From JBDKLC01 sp964500215 (GTDB lineage: Bacteria > Patescibacteriota > Minisyncoccia > Phycocordibacterales > CAIZLB01): a stretch of DNA of 29,750 bases. The position numbers and the translations under genes were made by a program. The stretch spans positions 1 through 29,750 of the forward strand of contig CAZCNA010000007.1 in assembly GCA_964500215.1 (NCBI GenBank). The letters are read 5' to 3'. A model generated the notes under the pieces. It worked only from the letters and a program-made list of their open reading frames with translations, did no database searches and was not told the DNA's origin. Below, one piece after another: positions 8,902 to 16,503 of this stretch (position 1 is the first letter of the stretch; every line of letters starts with the position of its first letter).

Positions 8902-10704
8902 ATGTCATCTGCAACAGAACTAATCAAAGAAAAACTAAATATCGCTGATGTAATTGGTTCCTACATCAAAATTGAAAAGGCCGGAGCAAACTACAAGGCT
9001 CGGTGTCCTTTTCATAATGAAAAAACACCTTCATTCTTTATTTCTCCAGGACGTGGAAGTTATTATTGCTTCGGTTGTGGAATGAAGGGGGACATTTTCA
9101 GTTTCGTGCAGGAATTTGAGAAAGTTGATTTCATTGGTTCACTCAAATTGCTCGCTGAGCGCGCAGGTGTACCACTCGAACAGTTCAAAAGCGAAAACAA
9201 AAATCAGTTTGATGGATTGCGAGCTGTGCTTGAAAAGGCTACAAACTTTTTCCAACATAATCTCAAACAGCATCCTGATGCCTTAGCATATCTCAAGAGT
9301 CGTGGCCTCACGGATGAGACAATTGATGCGTGGAGAATCGGATACGCACTTCCTGAGTGGCGTTCGCTTCATGATGATCTCGTTCGACAAGGTGTTTCTC
9401 TCCAAGATATGGAAACAGTGGGTCTCGTAAAACGATCTGAAAAAAGTACTGCAGAAAAAATGACGGTGTACGATCGATTCCGAAGCCGAATTATTTTCCC
9501 GCTCTTTGATCCTTCGGGACGAGTGATTGGATATTCCGGACGTATCTTTGGAGAAGAGGCACAGAAAAAAGGCGAAGACGGCAATGCTGTTGCTGCAAAA
9601 TATCTCAACAGTCCAGACACGCCACTCTTCAACAAATCAGAAGTACTCTACGGGTATCACAAAGCAAAAGAAGGTATGAGACAGTGGGGCTATGCCGTGC
9701 TCGTTGAGGGTCAAATGGACTTACTCATGTGTCATCAGTCAGGGTACAACAATGCCATCGCCACATCCGGCACATCGTTGACGAATGACCATCTTGATAA
9801 AATCAAGAAAATGAGTAATAATTTGATGATCGTCTACGACGCAGACAAGGCAGGTCTCAAGGCCACATTACGAGCCTGGACCGCCGCGTTGTCCTTAGGC
9901 ATGGACGTCAAAATAGCCGGCTTGCCGGTAGGGGAAGACCCCGCATCCATCCTCCTTTCAAACAAGGAGCAATTCAAAGAAGCTTTGAAACATTCAAAGC
10001 ATATTATCGACTATTATCTCGACATACTCCTCCGAGAGTCCCTTCCAGAACGTGCGTTGTGGAAGGCCGTAGAAACAGAAGTTCTTCCATATGCAGCTGC
10101 CGTTGAAAGCGCAATCGATCGATCGCATTTTATTACGACGATTAGTATTCGCACGGGCATTCCTGAGGAAGCTCTTCGTGAACAAGTTCAAAAGATAAAA
10201 GCTCCTGTACAAGCTCATGCTGTAAAGGAAAGCGGTTCTGACCGTCTTAATGGACAGGCTCAAACTGGTATAGTTCGACCGTCTGATAACGCGCAGGACA
10301 AAGTACTCGACCGACTGGTTGGTTTTATAGTGCTTGAAAAAAATAAGCAAAAAGATGGGACTATTCCACCTCATGTGGAGTCCCTTATGAAGAACATACA
10401 AGCAGTCGTCGATGAAACACAATATAAAGAAATAGAACGGTTGGTCGCAGAACCACCCGAAGACATCCTGTTCGAAGCTGAAATGATGTTCGCAGGAAGT
10501 ACACATATAGAACACGCAATACAAGATTTGCTCTTTTCTCTCGAAGAAAGAACACTCAAAGAAAAATTTGCGATAAGCATGAAGGAACTGCAACAAGCAG
10601 AACGAGCCGGCGACAAAGAAAAAGCCATGATGCTCCTCCAAAAATGCCAAGATCTTTCGTTACAAATTTCCGCTCTCGGTCACAAGCGACGCAAATCAGA
10701 GTAA
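8902..10704 (+). CDS. dnaG: DNA primase
   Basis: Synthesises RNA primers for replication. The 600 residues are close to the usual 580-620. The N-terminal CHC2 zinc domain has Cys35, His38, Cys56 and Cys59 (CPFHNEKTPSF, then YYCFGCG). The central catalytic TOPRIM fold has Glu269 (VEGQMD; the family usually has EGYMD) and the metal-binding pair Asp313 and Asp315 (YDADKAG), followed by GEDPASIL. The C-terminal 180 residues are helical and poorly conserved, as expected for the helicase-interaction domain. It sits between rpoC and rpoD on the same strand. In many bacteria dnaG is linked to rpoD (the macromolecular synthesis operon); here the link extends to the core polymerase genes. The ATG at 8902 gives the canonical N-terminus. 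Arginine codon use is more mixed than in rpoBC. Confidence 0.97.
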   Translation: MSSATELIKEKLNIADVIGSYIKIEKAGANYKARCPFHNEKTPSFFISPGRGSYYCFGCGMKGDIFSFVQEFEKVDFIGSLKLLAERAGVPLEQFKSENKNQFDGLRAVLEKATNFFQHNLKQHPDALAYLKSRGLTDETIDAWRIGYALPEWRSLHDDLVRQGVSLQDMETVGLVKRSEKSTAEKMTVYDRFRSRIIFPLFDPSGRVIGYSGRIFGEEAQKKGEDGNAVAAKYLNSPDTPLFNKSEVLYGYHKAKEGMRQWGYAVLVEGQMDLLMCHQSGYNNAIATSGTSLTNDHLDKIKKMSNNLMIVYDADKAGLKATLRAWTAALSLGMDVKIAGLPVGEDPASILLSNKEQFKEALKHSKHIIDYYLDILLRESLPERALWKAVETEVLPYAAAVESAIDRSHFITTISIRTGIPEEALREQVQKIKAPVQAHAVKESGSDRLNGQAQTGIVRPSDNAQDKVLDRLVGFIVLEKNKQKDGTIPPHVESLMKNIQAVVDETQYKEIERLVAEPPEDILFEAEMMFAGSTHIEHAIQDLLFSLEERTLKEKFAISMKELQQAERAGDKEKAMMLLQKCQDLSLQISALGHKRRKSE

Positions 10705-10749
10705 GGCGCACATATTACCCACACATTTTATATATAAAAAAACGTACAC

Positions 10750-12039
10750 ATGCCCAAGAAATCTTCAAATAAAAAAGAAAAAAAAGACACAAAAAAGAAA
10801 GTTGTTTCAAAAACAGCATCTAAGTCTGCAGCAAAATCAGCAAAGCCTGCAAAAGCAAAAGTCGCAAAGAAAGCGCCAAAAGCAAAGGCCGTTGTTGCAA
10901 AAAAGTCAGCCACAAAATCTCCTGCAAAGACAATCAAGGGTGATGTGAAGAAAAAAGCAAAAAAACCTGAACAAACTTTTGAACAAAAAGCCGCGGTTTT
11001 ATTACACAAGGGAAAGGAACGAGGCTTCATTACCTATGACGAAATTCTCAAAGAATTCCCACTCATCGAACTCGAAATCGATTTCTTGGATAAGTTGTAT
11101 GAGAAGCTTTCTATCGCAGGCATCGATGTGCTCGAAGGGGGAGGACTCCTCGAAATGAAAGATGGCGCAGATGATCTTCTCAAAAAGTACGCAATGAGTA
11201 AGGGCGATTCAAGTTACGATTCTATCCAGATGTACCTCAAAGAAATCGGACAGTATCCACTCATCGGGGCGCACGAAGAAAAAGAACTCGCCAAGCGAAT
11301 TCAAACAGGGGATGAAGAAGCAAAAAGTCTTCTTGCGAAAGCAAACCTCCGACTGGTGGTATCTATCGCAAAGAAATATGCGAACCGATCACCTGATCTC
11401 ACACTTCTCGACCTCATTCAGGAAGGAAACCTCGGTCTCTTCAAGGCTGTAGACAAATTCGATTGGTCAAAGGGATTCAAATTCTCTACATATGCGACAT
11501 GGTGGATTCGACAATCAATTACGCGAGCGCTCGCAGATCAGTCACGAACAATCCGTGTCCCTGTGCACATGGTAGAAACTATCGCGAAATACAAACAGGT
11601 TGTACGACGACTTTCTCAGGACCTCGGACGAGAACCATTGCCAGAAGAAATCGCAACAGAAATGGGTCTTGATGTAGACAAAATTTATACAATCGAAAAG
11701 ATTGACCAGAACACTGTATCTCTCGACACACCCGTTGGTGAAGACGATGACAAATCAACATACGGAGACTTCATTGCAGATGATCGAATCCTTTCTCCAG
11801 ATCAAGAATCTTCACGACGAATTCTCGCGGATCAGGTTCGTGAAATTTTGAGTGACCTTTCTGAAAAGGAACGAGAAATTCTCGCTCTTCGACACGGACT
11901 CGCTGATGGTATTCAACATACATTGGAAGAAGTAGGAAAGATGTTCGGTGTAACTCGAGAACGAATCCGACAGATTGAGGCGAAAGCACACGAAAAGATT
12001 CGACAGCACGAAAAGGTGAACCGTCTCAAGAATTACTAA
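10750..12039 (+). CDS. rpoD: Primary RNA polymerase sigma factor (sigma-70/SigA)
   Basis: Housekeeping sigma factor of 429 residues. Residues 1-75 form a Lys/Ala/Ser-rich tail (about 29 Lys) that resembles histone H1 or a nucleoid-protein tail. Residues 82-130 match a region 1.1-type domain (KGKERGFITYDEIL, ending GIDVLE). Region 1.2 is at about 157-190. Region 2 is at 195-280, with LDLIQEGNLGLFKAVDKFD and the -10-reading segment FSTYATWWIRQSITRA. Region 3 follows, and region 4.2 is at 391-420 (TLEEVGKMFGVTRERIRQIE), nearly identical to E. coli, so consensus -35 recognition is expected. This supports the TTGACA-type promoter called upstream of rpoB. It lies 45 bases after dnaG. The AT-rich TATATATAAA at 10729-10738 could serve as an additional promoter, but no -35 was found. 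Confidence 0.97.
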   Translation: MPKKSSNKKEKKDTKKKVVSKTASKSAAKSAKPAKAKVAKKAPKAKAVVAKKSATKSPAKTIKGDVKKKAKKPEQTFEQKAAVLLHKGKERGFITYDEILKEFPLIELEIDFLDKLYEKLSIAGIDVLEGGGLLEMKDGADDLLKKYAMSKGDSSYDSIQMYLKEIGQYPLIGAHEEKELAKRIQTGDEEAKSLLAKANLRLVVSIAKKYANRSPDLTLLDLIQEGNLGLFKAVDKFDWSKGFKFSTYATWWIRQSITRALADQSRTIRVPVHMVETIAKYKQVVRRLSQDLGREPLPEEIATEMGLDVDKIYTIEKIDQNTVSLDTPVGEDDDKSTYGDFIADDRILSPDQESSRRILADQVREILSDLSEKEREILALRHGLADGIQHTLEEVGKMFGVTRERIRQIEAKAHEKIRQHEKVNRLKNY

Positions 12040-12092
12040 AGAAGTACTGAAAAAGTCCTGAATATGCACCTCCCTTTAAACCGATTATACGC

Positions 12093-12098
12093 TATAAT
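12093..12098 (+). promoter_or_regulatory. -10 element of the helicase-nuclease gene (leaderless)
   Basis: A perfect TATAAT ends seven bases before the ATG at 12105, so transcription should start on or next to the start codon. No recognisable -35 hexamer lies 16-18 bases upstream. Confidence 0.5.
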
Positions 12099-12104
12099 AA
12101 GGGC

Positions 12105-15047
12105 ATGAATTCCGTTTCCGCTCACACATACGAGGAGAGGTATAAACGCCTCAATAAGGGGCAAAAACAGGCCGTAGACACGATAGAGGGGCCTGTTCTT
12201 GTAGTTGCCGGGCCAGGAACGGGCAAAACCACTATTTTGACCCTCCGAATAGCCAATATTCTCCTCAAAACAGATACGCCACCATCAGGTATTTTGGCTA
12301 TTACATTTACTGATGCCGGCGTGAAAGCGATGAAAGAAAAGCTCCGTGAAGTGATCGGCAGCCGCGCAGATGAAGTGCGTATTCATACATTCCATGGATT
12401 TGCTGCGTCTATCATTGCTGAATACAAAGATCACTTCGTTGAACTCGATGCGACACGACAGATGACGGACATCGATTCCGAATCGCTCGTTCGATCTATT
12501 CTCGCGGATGAATCGTTTGCGGCCCTCAGTCCGTTTGGTAATCCTGATTTTTATATCTCACATATTCTGGGGGGTATTCGCGATGCAAAAAAAGAAGCAT
12601 TGTCACCAGCTGCAATCCGACAACATGCGCAAAACGAAATTAAGCGTGTTGAAAATGATGAAGCGTCTCTCTCGACTCGAGGAGCCACAAAAGGCCAACT
12701 TAAAGCGGAGGTAAAGAAATACATAGAAAAATGTGAACGAACAATTTTGTTTACAGATGTCTACGAACGATACGAAGCCCACAAAAAAGAGCAGGGCCTC
12801 ATGGATTTTGATGATTTGATTTTTGTTTTGCTGCTAACGCTTGGTCGAGATGAACTGTTGCTCCGACTTCTTCAGGAAAAATTCCTCTATATCCTCGTTG
12901 ATGAACATCAAGATACAAATGATTCACAGAATCTCATTGTCAAAATGCTCGCGGACTTTTTTCCAAATCCAAATGTTTTCATCGTGGGTGATGAAAAACA
13001 GGCTATCTATAGATTCCAGGGGGCATCCGTTGAAAACTTTTTGAGTTTCTCAAAGCGATGGCCAAACATGACCACTATTTCACTCGAGCACAATTATCGT
13101 TCGCATCAGCATATTTTGGATGCGGCATATCACATGATTGAGCACAATTATGTCGGCGGCGAGCATCAGAATCTCCGTATTCATCTCACATCCGGAGCGC
13201 CGTACGAAAAGCGACCGTTAGATGTGATAACAGCAGAAGACGTAGAAGCGGGCGAGCATCATCTGGTCACAGAACTCAAGCATATTATCAAGACAGAACC
13301 TCAGGCCTCTGTGGCGCTTATTTCAAAAAACAATCGTGACGTGGAGCGTATCATCAGACTGTGTCAGGATCAGGGCGTACCCGTTTCTGCGGAACGCACG
13401 ATCGATATCTTTTCTCATCCGGTGGGAATCGCGTTCTTTGCGCTGGCGCAGTGTATAAAAGATCCGCTTGATATGGAGGCACTCGGACGAACGATTGTAT
13501 CGGGGTTGTGGACATTGTCATTTACGGAGCGAACTGAACTTCTCAAACAGCTTCGCGGCAAGAACGTGCGTGAAGTCGAAGACCGCCTGCCACAGCTCAC
13601 GCATATTCGAAAAGAATTGCTGTCAGATAGTCCCATCGGTTTTCTCATGTATGCCGCAGAACGGTCTGGATTCACGGAGCTCATATCTCGTGATCCTGCG
13701 TTCGTCGAAGTGTGGCGAGGTATTGTGAATTTGGCGCAGCAATTGACTCGACAACATGAAATTCAAGATCCACAGGTGTTACTCGGCAAGCTTCTCGCAT
13801 ATCAAGCTTCGGCTCAAATGAAAAGTGTGAAAGTGAAAATCGGTGTCCCTGAAGCGCAGGTCAAAGTGATGACCGCTCACGGTTCGAAGGGATTGGAATT
13901 TGATTATGTATTCATCCCGTATGCCACCGAAGAATCATGGTCAAGCCGCGGTCGCAATTCGTACTTCGTGATGCCATTTGAACAGTTGTCGAATGACGGC
14001 GATGATATTCGTGATGTTCGACGACTCTTTTATGTTGCAATCACCCGAGCAAAAAAACACGCAACAATCATCACACCTATCGAAGATTCAGGAGGGGAAT
14101 TGCTTACACCATTACGATTTATTGATGAACTCGATCCTGCGTCTGTGAAAACCATGACACTTCCAAAACTCACTGGCACTGAAGCTGATGCGACGGTCCG
14201 ACATTCATTTAGTGCGAAGCACAAAGAGTCTGCCATTCATGAATATGCAAAACACATATTGCTCGAATCAGGACTTTCGGTGACGGCCTTGAATCATTTC
14301 TTGGCTTGCCCAAGCAGTTTTGTATACAAGAGTATTTTGAAAGTGCCTGAGGCGCCGGCGCCATCTGCGGAAAAGGGTATCGCCATGCACTTGGCCTTCG
14401 ATCGAATTTGGAAAGCCGAAGACAAGAGTCTCCAAAATATTGAGGCAATTATGCGACAGACAATCACTGAGCAAATCGACGGTTCGTATCTCTACGGATA
14501 TCAAAAAGAAGCCGTCAAAAAAGAACTGCTCGAACAAGTGCCTGTTATCGGCGCCAGTTTGATTTCTCATTTTTTGCAAAAGGGAGATGTGTCTACAGAA
14601 TCGTGGACACGTACTGTGTTCGATGGAGCATTCGGCGGTCGCGATATCCAGATTCCAATTCATGGAAAGCTCGACGCGGTTATTGATACAGGGAATGAAG
14701 TGCTCGTCTTTGACTACAAGACACGAGGCAAAATGAGCGTGAACCAAATCAAGGGCCTCACAAAAAGTTCAGACGGAAATTATTTCAGACAGCTCGTGTT
14801 TTATAAAATGCTCCTTCAAGATCAGGCAGTATATAAGGGCAAACGAATAGTGCCCGCACTCGTCTTTTTGACACCAGATAGTAGTGGAGAATGTACAATT
14901 GAAGCGCTCGATGTAGAATCCGGAGATATCCGAAAAGTCCAAACTGAAATTCAGTCGCTTATCGATGCTGTATGGTCAGGTACATTATTGACTACGAATT
15001 GTGATGACAAAAAGTGTGAATGGTGTGCCCTCAATAAACTCCTGTAA
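12105..15047 (+). CDS. UvrD/AddA-type SF1 helicase fused to a RecB-family nuclease
   Basis: Single-polypeptide DNA helicase-nuclease of 980 residues, probably for double-strand break processing. SF1A helicase motifs are in order: Walker A GPGTGKT (Lys41), ITFTDAG, motif II LVDEHQDTND (Asp266-Glu267, with His268 where Tyr or Phe is usual), VGDEKQAIYRFQGA, LEHNYRS, VMTAHGSKGLEFDYVF and RRLFYVAITRAKK. The C-terminal PD-(D/E)XK nuclease has His762, Asp857 and Asp870-x-Lys872 (FDYKT). Four cysteines, Cys735 and Cys966/Cys971/Cys974, bracket the nuclease as in the iron-sulfur nucleases AddB and Cas4, although the C-x4-C-x2-C spacing differs from the usual C-x2-C-x5-C. No separate AddB/RecC partner is in the window. 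PcrA/UvrD proteins are about 720 residues; the extra length is the nuclease. It is probably monocistronic, ending in the terminator at 15036-15064. Confidence 0.9.
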   Translation: MNSVSAHTYEERYKRLNKGQKQAVDTIEGPVLVVAGPGTGKTTILTLRIANILLKTDTPPSGILAITFTDAGVKAMKEKLREVIGSRADEVRIHTFHGFAASIIAEYKDHFVELDATRQMTDIDSESLVRSILADESFAALSPFGNPDFYISHILGGIRDAKKEALSPAAIRQHAQNEIKRVENDEASLSTRGATKGQLKAEVKKYIEKCERTILFTDVYERYEAHKKEQGLMDFDDLIFVLLLTLGRDELLLRLLQEKFLYILVDEHQDTNDSQNLIVKMLADFFPNPNVFIVGDEKQAIYRFQGASVENFLSFSKRWPNMTTISLEHNYRSHQHILDAAYHMIEHNYVGGEHQNLRIHLTSGAPYEKRPLDVITAEDVEAGEHHLVTELKHIIKTEPQASVALISKNNRDVERIIRLCQDQGVPVSAERTIDIFSHPVGIAFFALAQCIKDPLDMEALGRTIVSGLWTLSFTERTELLKQLRGKNVREVEDRLPQLTHIRKELLSDSPIGFLMYAAERSGFTELISRDPAFVEVWRGIVNLAQQLTRQHEIQDPQVLLGKLLAYQASAQMKSVKVKIGVPEAQVKVMTAHGSKGLEFDYVFIPYATEESWSSRGRNSYFVMPFEQLSNDGDDIRDVRRLFYVAITRAKKHATIITPIEDSGGELLTPLRFIDELDPASVKTMTLPKLTGTEADATVRHSFSAKHKESAIHEYAKHILLESGLSVTALNHFLACPSSFVYKSILKVPEAPAPSAEKGIAMHLAFDRIWKAEDKSLQNIEAIMRQTITEQIDGSYLYGYQKEAVKKELLEQVPVIGASLISHFLQKGDVSTESWTRTVFDGAFGGRDIQIPIHGKLDAVIDTGNEVLVFDYKTRGKMSVNQIKGLTKSSDGNYFRQLVFYKMLLQDQAVYKGKRIVPALVFLTPDSSGECTIEALDVESGDIRKVQTEIQSLIDAVWSGTLLTTNCDDKKCEWCALNKLL

Positions 15048-15064
15048 ATGTACAGGAGTTTTTT
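15036..15064 (+). terminator. Rho-independent terminator overlapping the helicase-nuclease stop codon
   Basis: ACTCCTGTA at 15038-15046 pairs perfectly with TACAGGAGT at 15051-15059 across the 4-base loop AATG, and six T follow (15059-15064). The TAA stop (15045-15047) lies inside the stem-loop. It ends the + transcript before the convergent DsbA-like gene. Confidence 0.88.
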
Positions 15065-15123
15065 GCTTTATGTATTTGAGTTGCGTTATGAAGGTATGCA
15101 ACAAGTTTCGCTACCCGCGGTGA

Positions 15124-15831
15124 CTATTTTGTGAACTGCTCAACGAGTGATTTGAGAGCTTCATATGGAAGTGCTCCGAGTCCTTGACCTTGTGCATCAA
15201 CGAGAGGGTAAACCTGACCGTTCGTCATGATAACTGTATAAGGTGTTCCTCGGCCACCAGCTTTGAGGGCACTTTGATATTGTTCTTCAACTTTTGTTGC
15301 ATATTTTCCACTATCGAGACATGCTTTGAATTTTGCTTCGTCGAGTCCAACTGCTTTTGCTGTGTTGTAGAGTTCAGCTACTTCAAGCTTGTTGTTAGAA
15401 GGAGTGATTTGATAGATTTTTGAGATGTAGTTCCAGAATACATCGTTGCCTCCGAGCTCAGCTGCACATTCAGATGCTTCTGCTTCTTTTCGAGCTTTTG
15501 GATGAATATCGAGAGGAAAGTGTCGGTATACCCATGCAACTTTGTTGTCTTTTCCATATTCATTGAAGATTCGTTCGAGTGATGCGTGGAAGCCCTTACA
15601 GAATGGACATTCGAGATCTGAATAATCGATGATGACTACTTTTGCATTTTTGTTTCCCTTGATGTGATCTGCATCTGTAACAGGTGCAATATCTGTTTTT
15701 GTGGTGAGTACATCATTGATAGGATTTTTTGGAGCAACTTCTTTTGTGTTTGACATGTATACGGCAAACGCGATAAGTCCTCCCGCGATAATAATTGAAA
15801 TTGGAACGATTAATTTGTTGAGCTGGTTCAT
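15124..15831 (-). CDS. Membrane-anchored DsbA/thioredoxin-like thiol oxidoreductase
   Basis: Protein of 235 residues. A single hydrophobic segment (about 7-26) after a short Lys-containing N-terminus should anchor it with the catalytic domain outside the membrane. The thioredoxin fold has the active site Cys75-Pro-Phe-Cys78 in YSDLECPFCKGFH, a helical insertion typical of DsbA (about 115-190, with a further Cys pair), and the cis-proline motif GRGTPYTVI near the C-terminus. The family (thioredoxin_4, DsbA/BdbD-like) catalyses disulfide formation in exported proteins; pilins and surface fibres such as those in this window are plausible substrates, by inference. No DsbB/VKOR partner is visible. 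It has its own promoter (-10 at 15856-15861) and converges with the helicase-nuclease gene. Confidence 0.9.
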   Translation of the reverse strand: MNQLNKLIVPISIIIAGGLIAFAVYMSNTKEVAPKNPINDVLTTKTDIAPVTDADHIKGNKNAKVVIIDYSDLECPFCKGFHASLERIFNEYGKDNKVAWVYRHFPLDIHPKARKEAEASECAAELGGNDVFWNYISKIYQITPSNNKLEVAELYNTAKAVGLDEAKFKACLDSGKYATKVEEQYQSALKAGGRGTPYTVIMTNGQVYPLVDAQGQGLGALPYEALKSLVEQFTK

Positions 15832-15855
15832 ATGTTATTAAATTATTGTACAAAT

Positions 15856-15864
15856 AGTATATCA
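15856..15864 (-). promoter_or_regulatory. Extended -10 promoter of the DsbA-like gene
   Basis: Read on the minus strand, this is TGATATACT: an extended -10 (TG, one base, TATACT). It would start transcription about 18 bases upstream of the ATG. The same nine bases precede the coiled-coil gene at 22636 and dnaX at 28868. No good -35 is present. Confidence 0.45.
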
Positions 15865-15921
15865 CATTGAATGCGTTGCGATGCACATATCATGTATATA
15901 AAAATACGCCTATAAATATGG

Positions 15922-16497
15922 TTAAAACGGCAAACTAAAATTCATTTTAGTTTCTTCTTTTTGTTCCCAGTTTGTTGTGTCGATAGGGAATTCGATGATT
16001 TGTTCACCTTCTTTGTATTTGAGCTTTTTGTTTGCGAGTGCGTACTCATAAATCTCCTTTGTGATGCGCACATCTTCGAGGCAATATTTGATTATCTTGT
16101 CTATTTCACCTGTTTTCCACCATTCGATAGCATCGAGGCCATTGCCTCCTTTGCCTGTTCCGAGTGTACCTTGAGCAATAACGCCGAGACCGATTCTGTG
16201 GCCGAGCGATTTTCGAACTTCTTTGAGAAGGTCGAGACTTTTGAGATTCATGAGATTACCAGGATAGTATTTGTTGAGAATTGGTAAATCAAAATGATCA
16301 CCGTTGAACGTAATAATCACGTCTGCTTGTTCGAGAAGTGGCCACAACTTGCCTAAGTCCTCCTGAAGATAGCTTGTATATGTGTCTGTCTCAGAATCAT
16401 GTACGCAGACTACTGAAATGTCTAAAAGAGTTGGCTCTGCTTTTCCAACTTCCTGAAATGTGTTTCGGGTTTCAATGTCGAGCGTGATTTTTTTCAT
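15922..16497 (-). CDS. DEDDy-type 3'-5' exonuclease (YprB-like RNase H fold)
   Basis: Protein of 191 residues with the three exonuclease motifs of the RNase H-like family: DIET (Asp7, Glu9), ITFNGDHFD (Asn65, Asp70) and YCLEDVRIT (Tyr138, Asp142). The Tyr four residues before the last Asp puts it in the DEDDy group. The arrangement fits the predicted exonucleases grouped as RNase_H_2/YprB; the substrate, DNA or RNA, cannot be told from sequence. A short charged tail (about 160-191) follows the catalytic core. The gene starts six bases after the hisS stop and is almost certainly cotranscribed with it. No clear terminator follows before the DsbA-like promoter. Confidence 0.85.
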   Translation of the reverse strand: MKKITLDIETRNTFQEVGKAEPTLLDISVVCVHDSETDTYTSYLQEDLGKLWPLLEQADVIITFNGDHFDLPILNKYYPGNLMNLKSLDLLKEVRKSLGHRIGLGVIAQGTLGTGKGGNGLDAIEWWKTGEIDKIIKYCLEDVRITKEIYEYALANKKLKYKEGEQIIEFPIDTTNWEQKEETKMNFSLPF

Positions 16498-16503
16498 GAT
16501 TAA

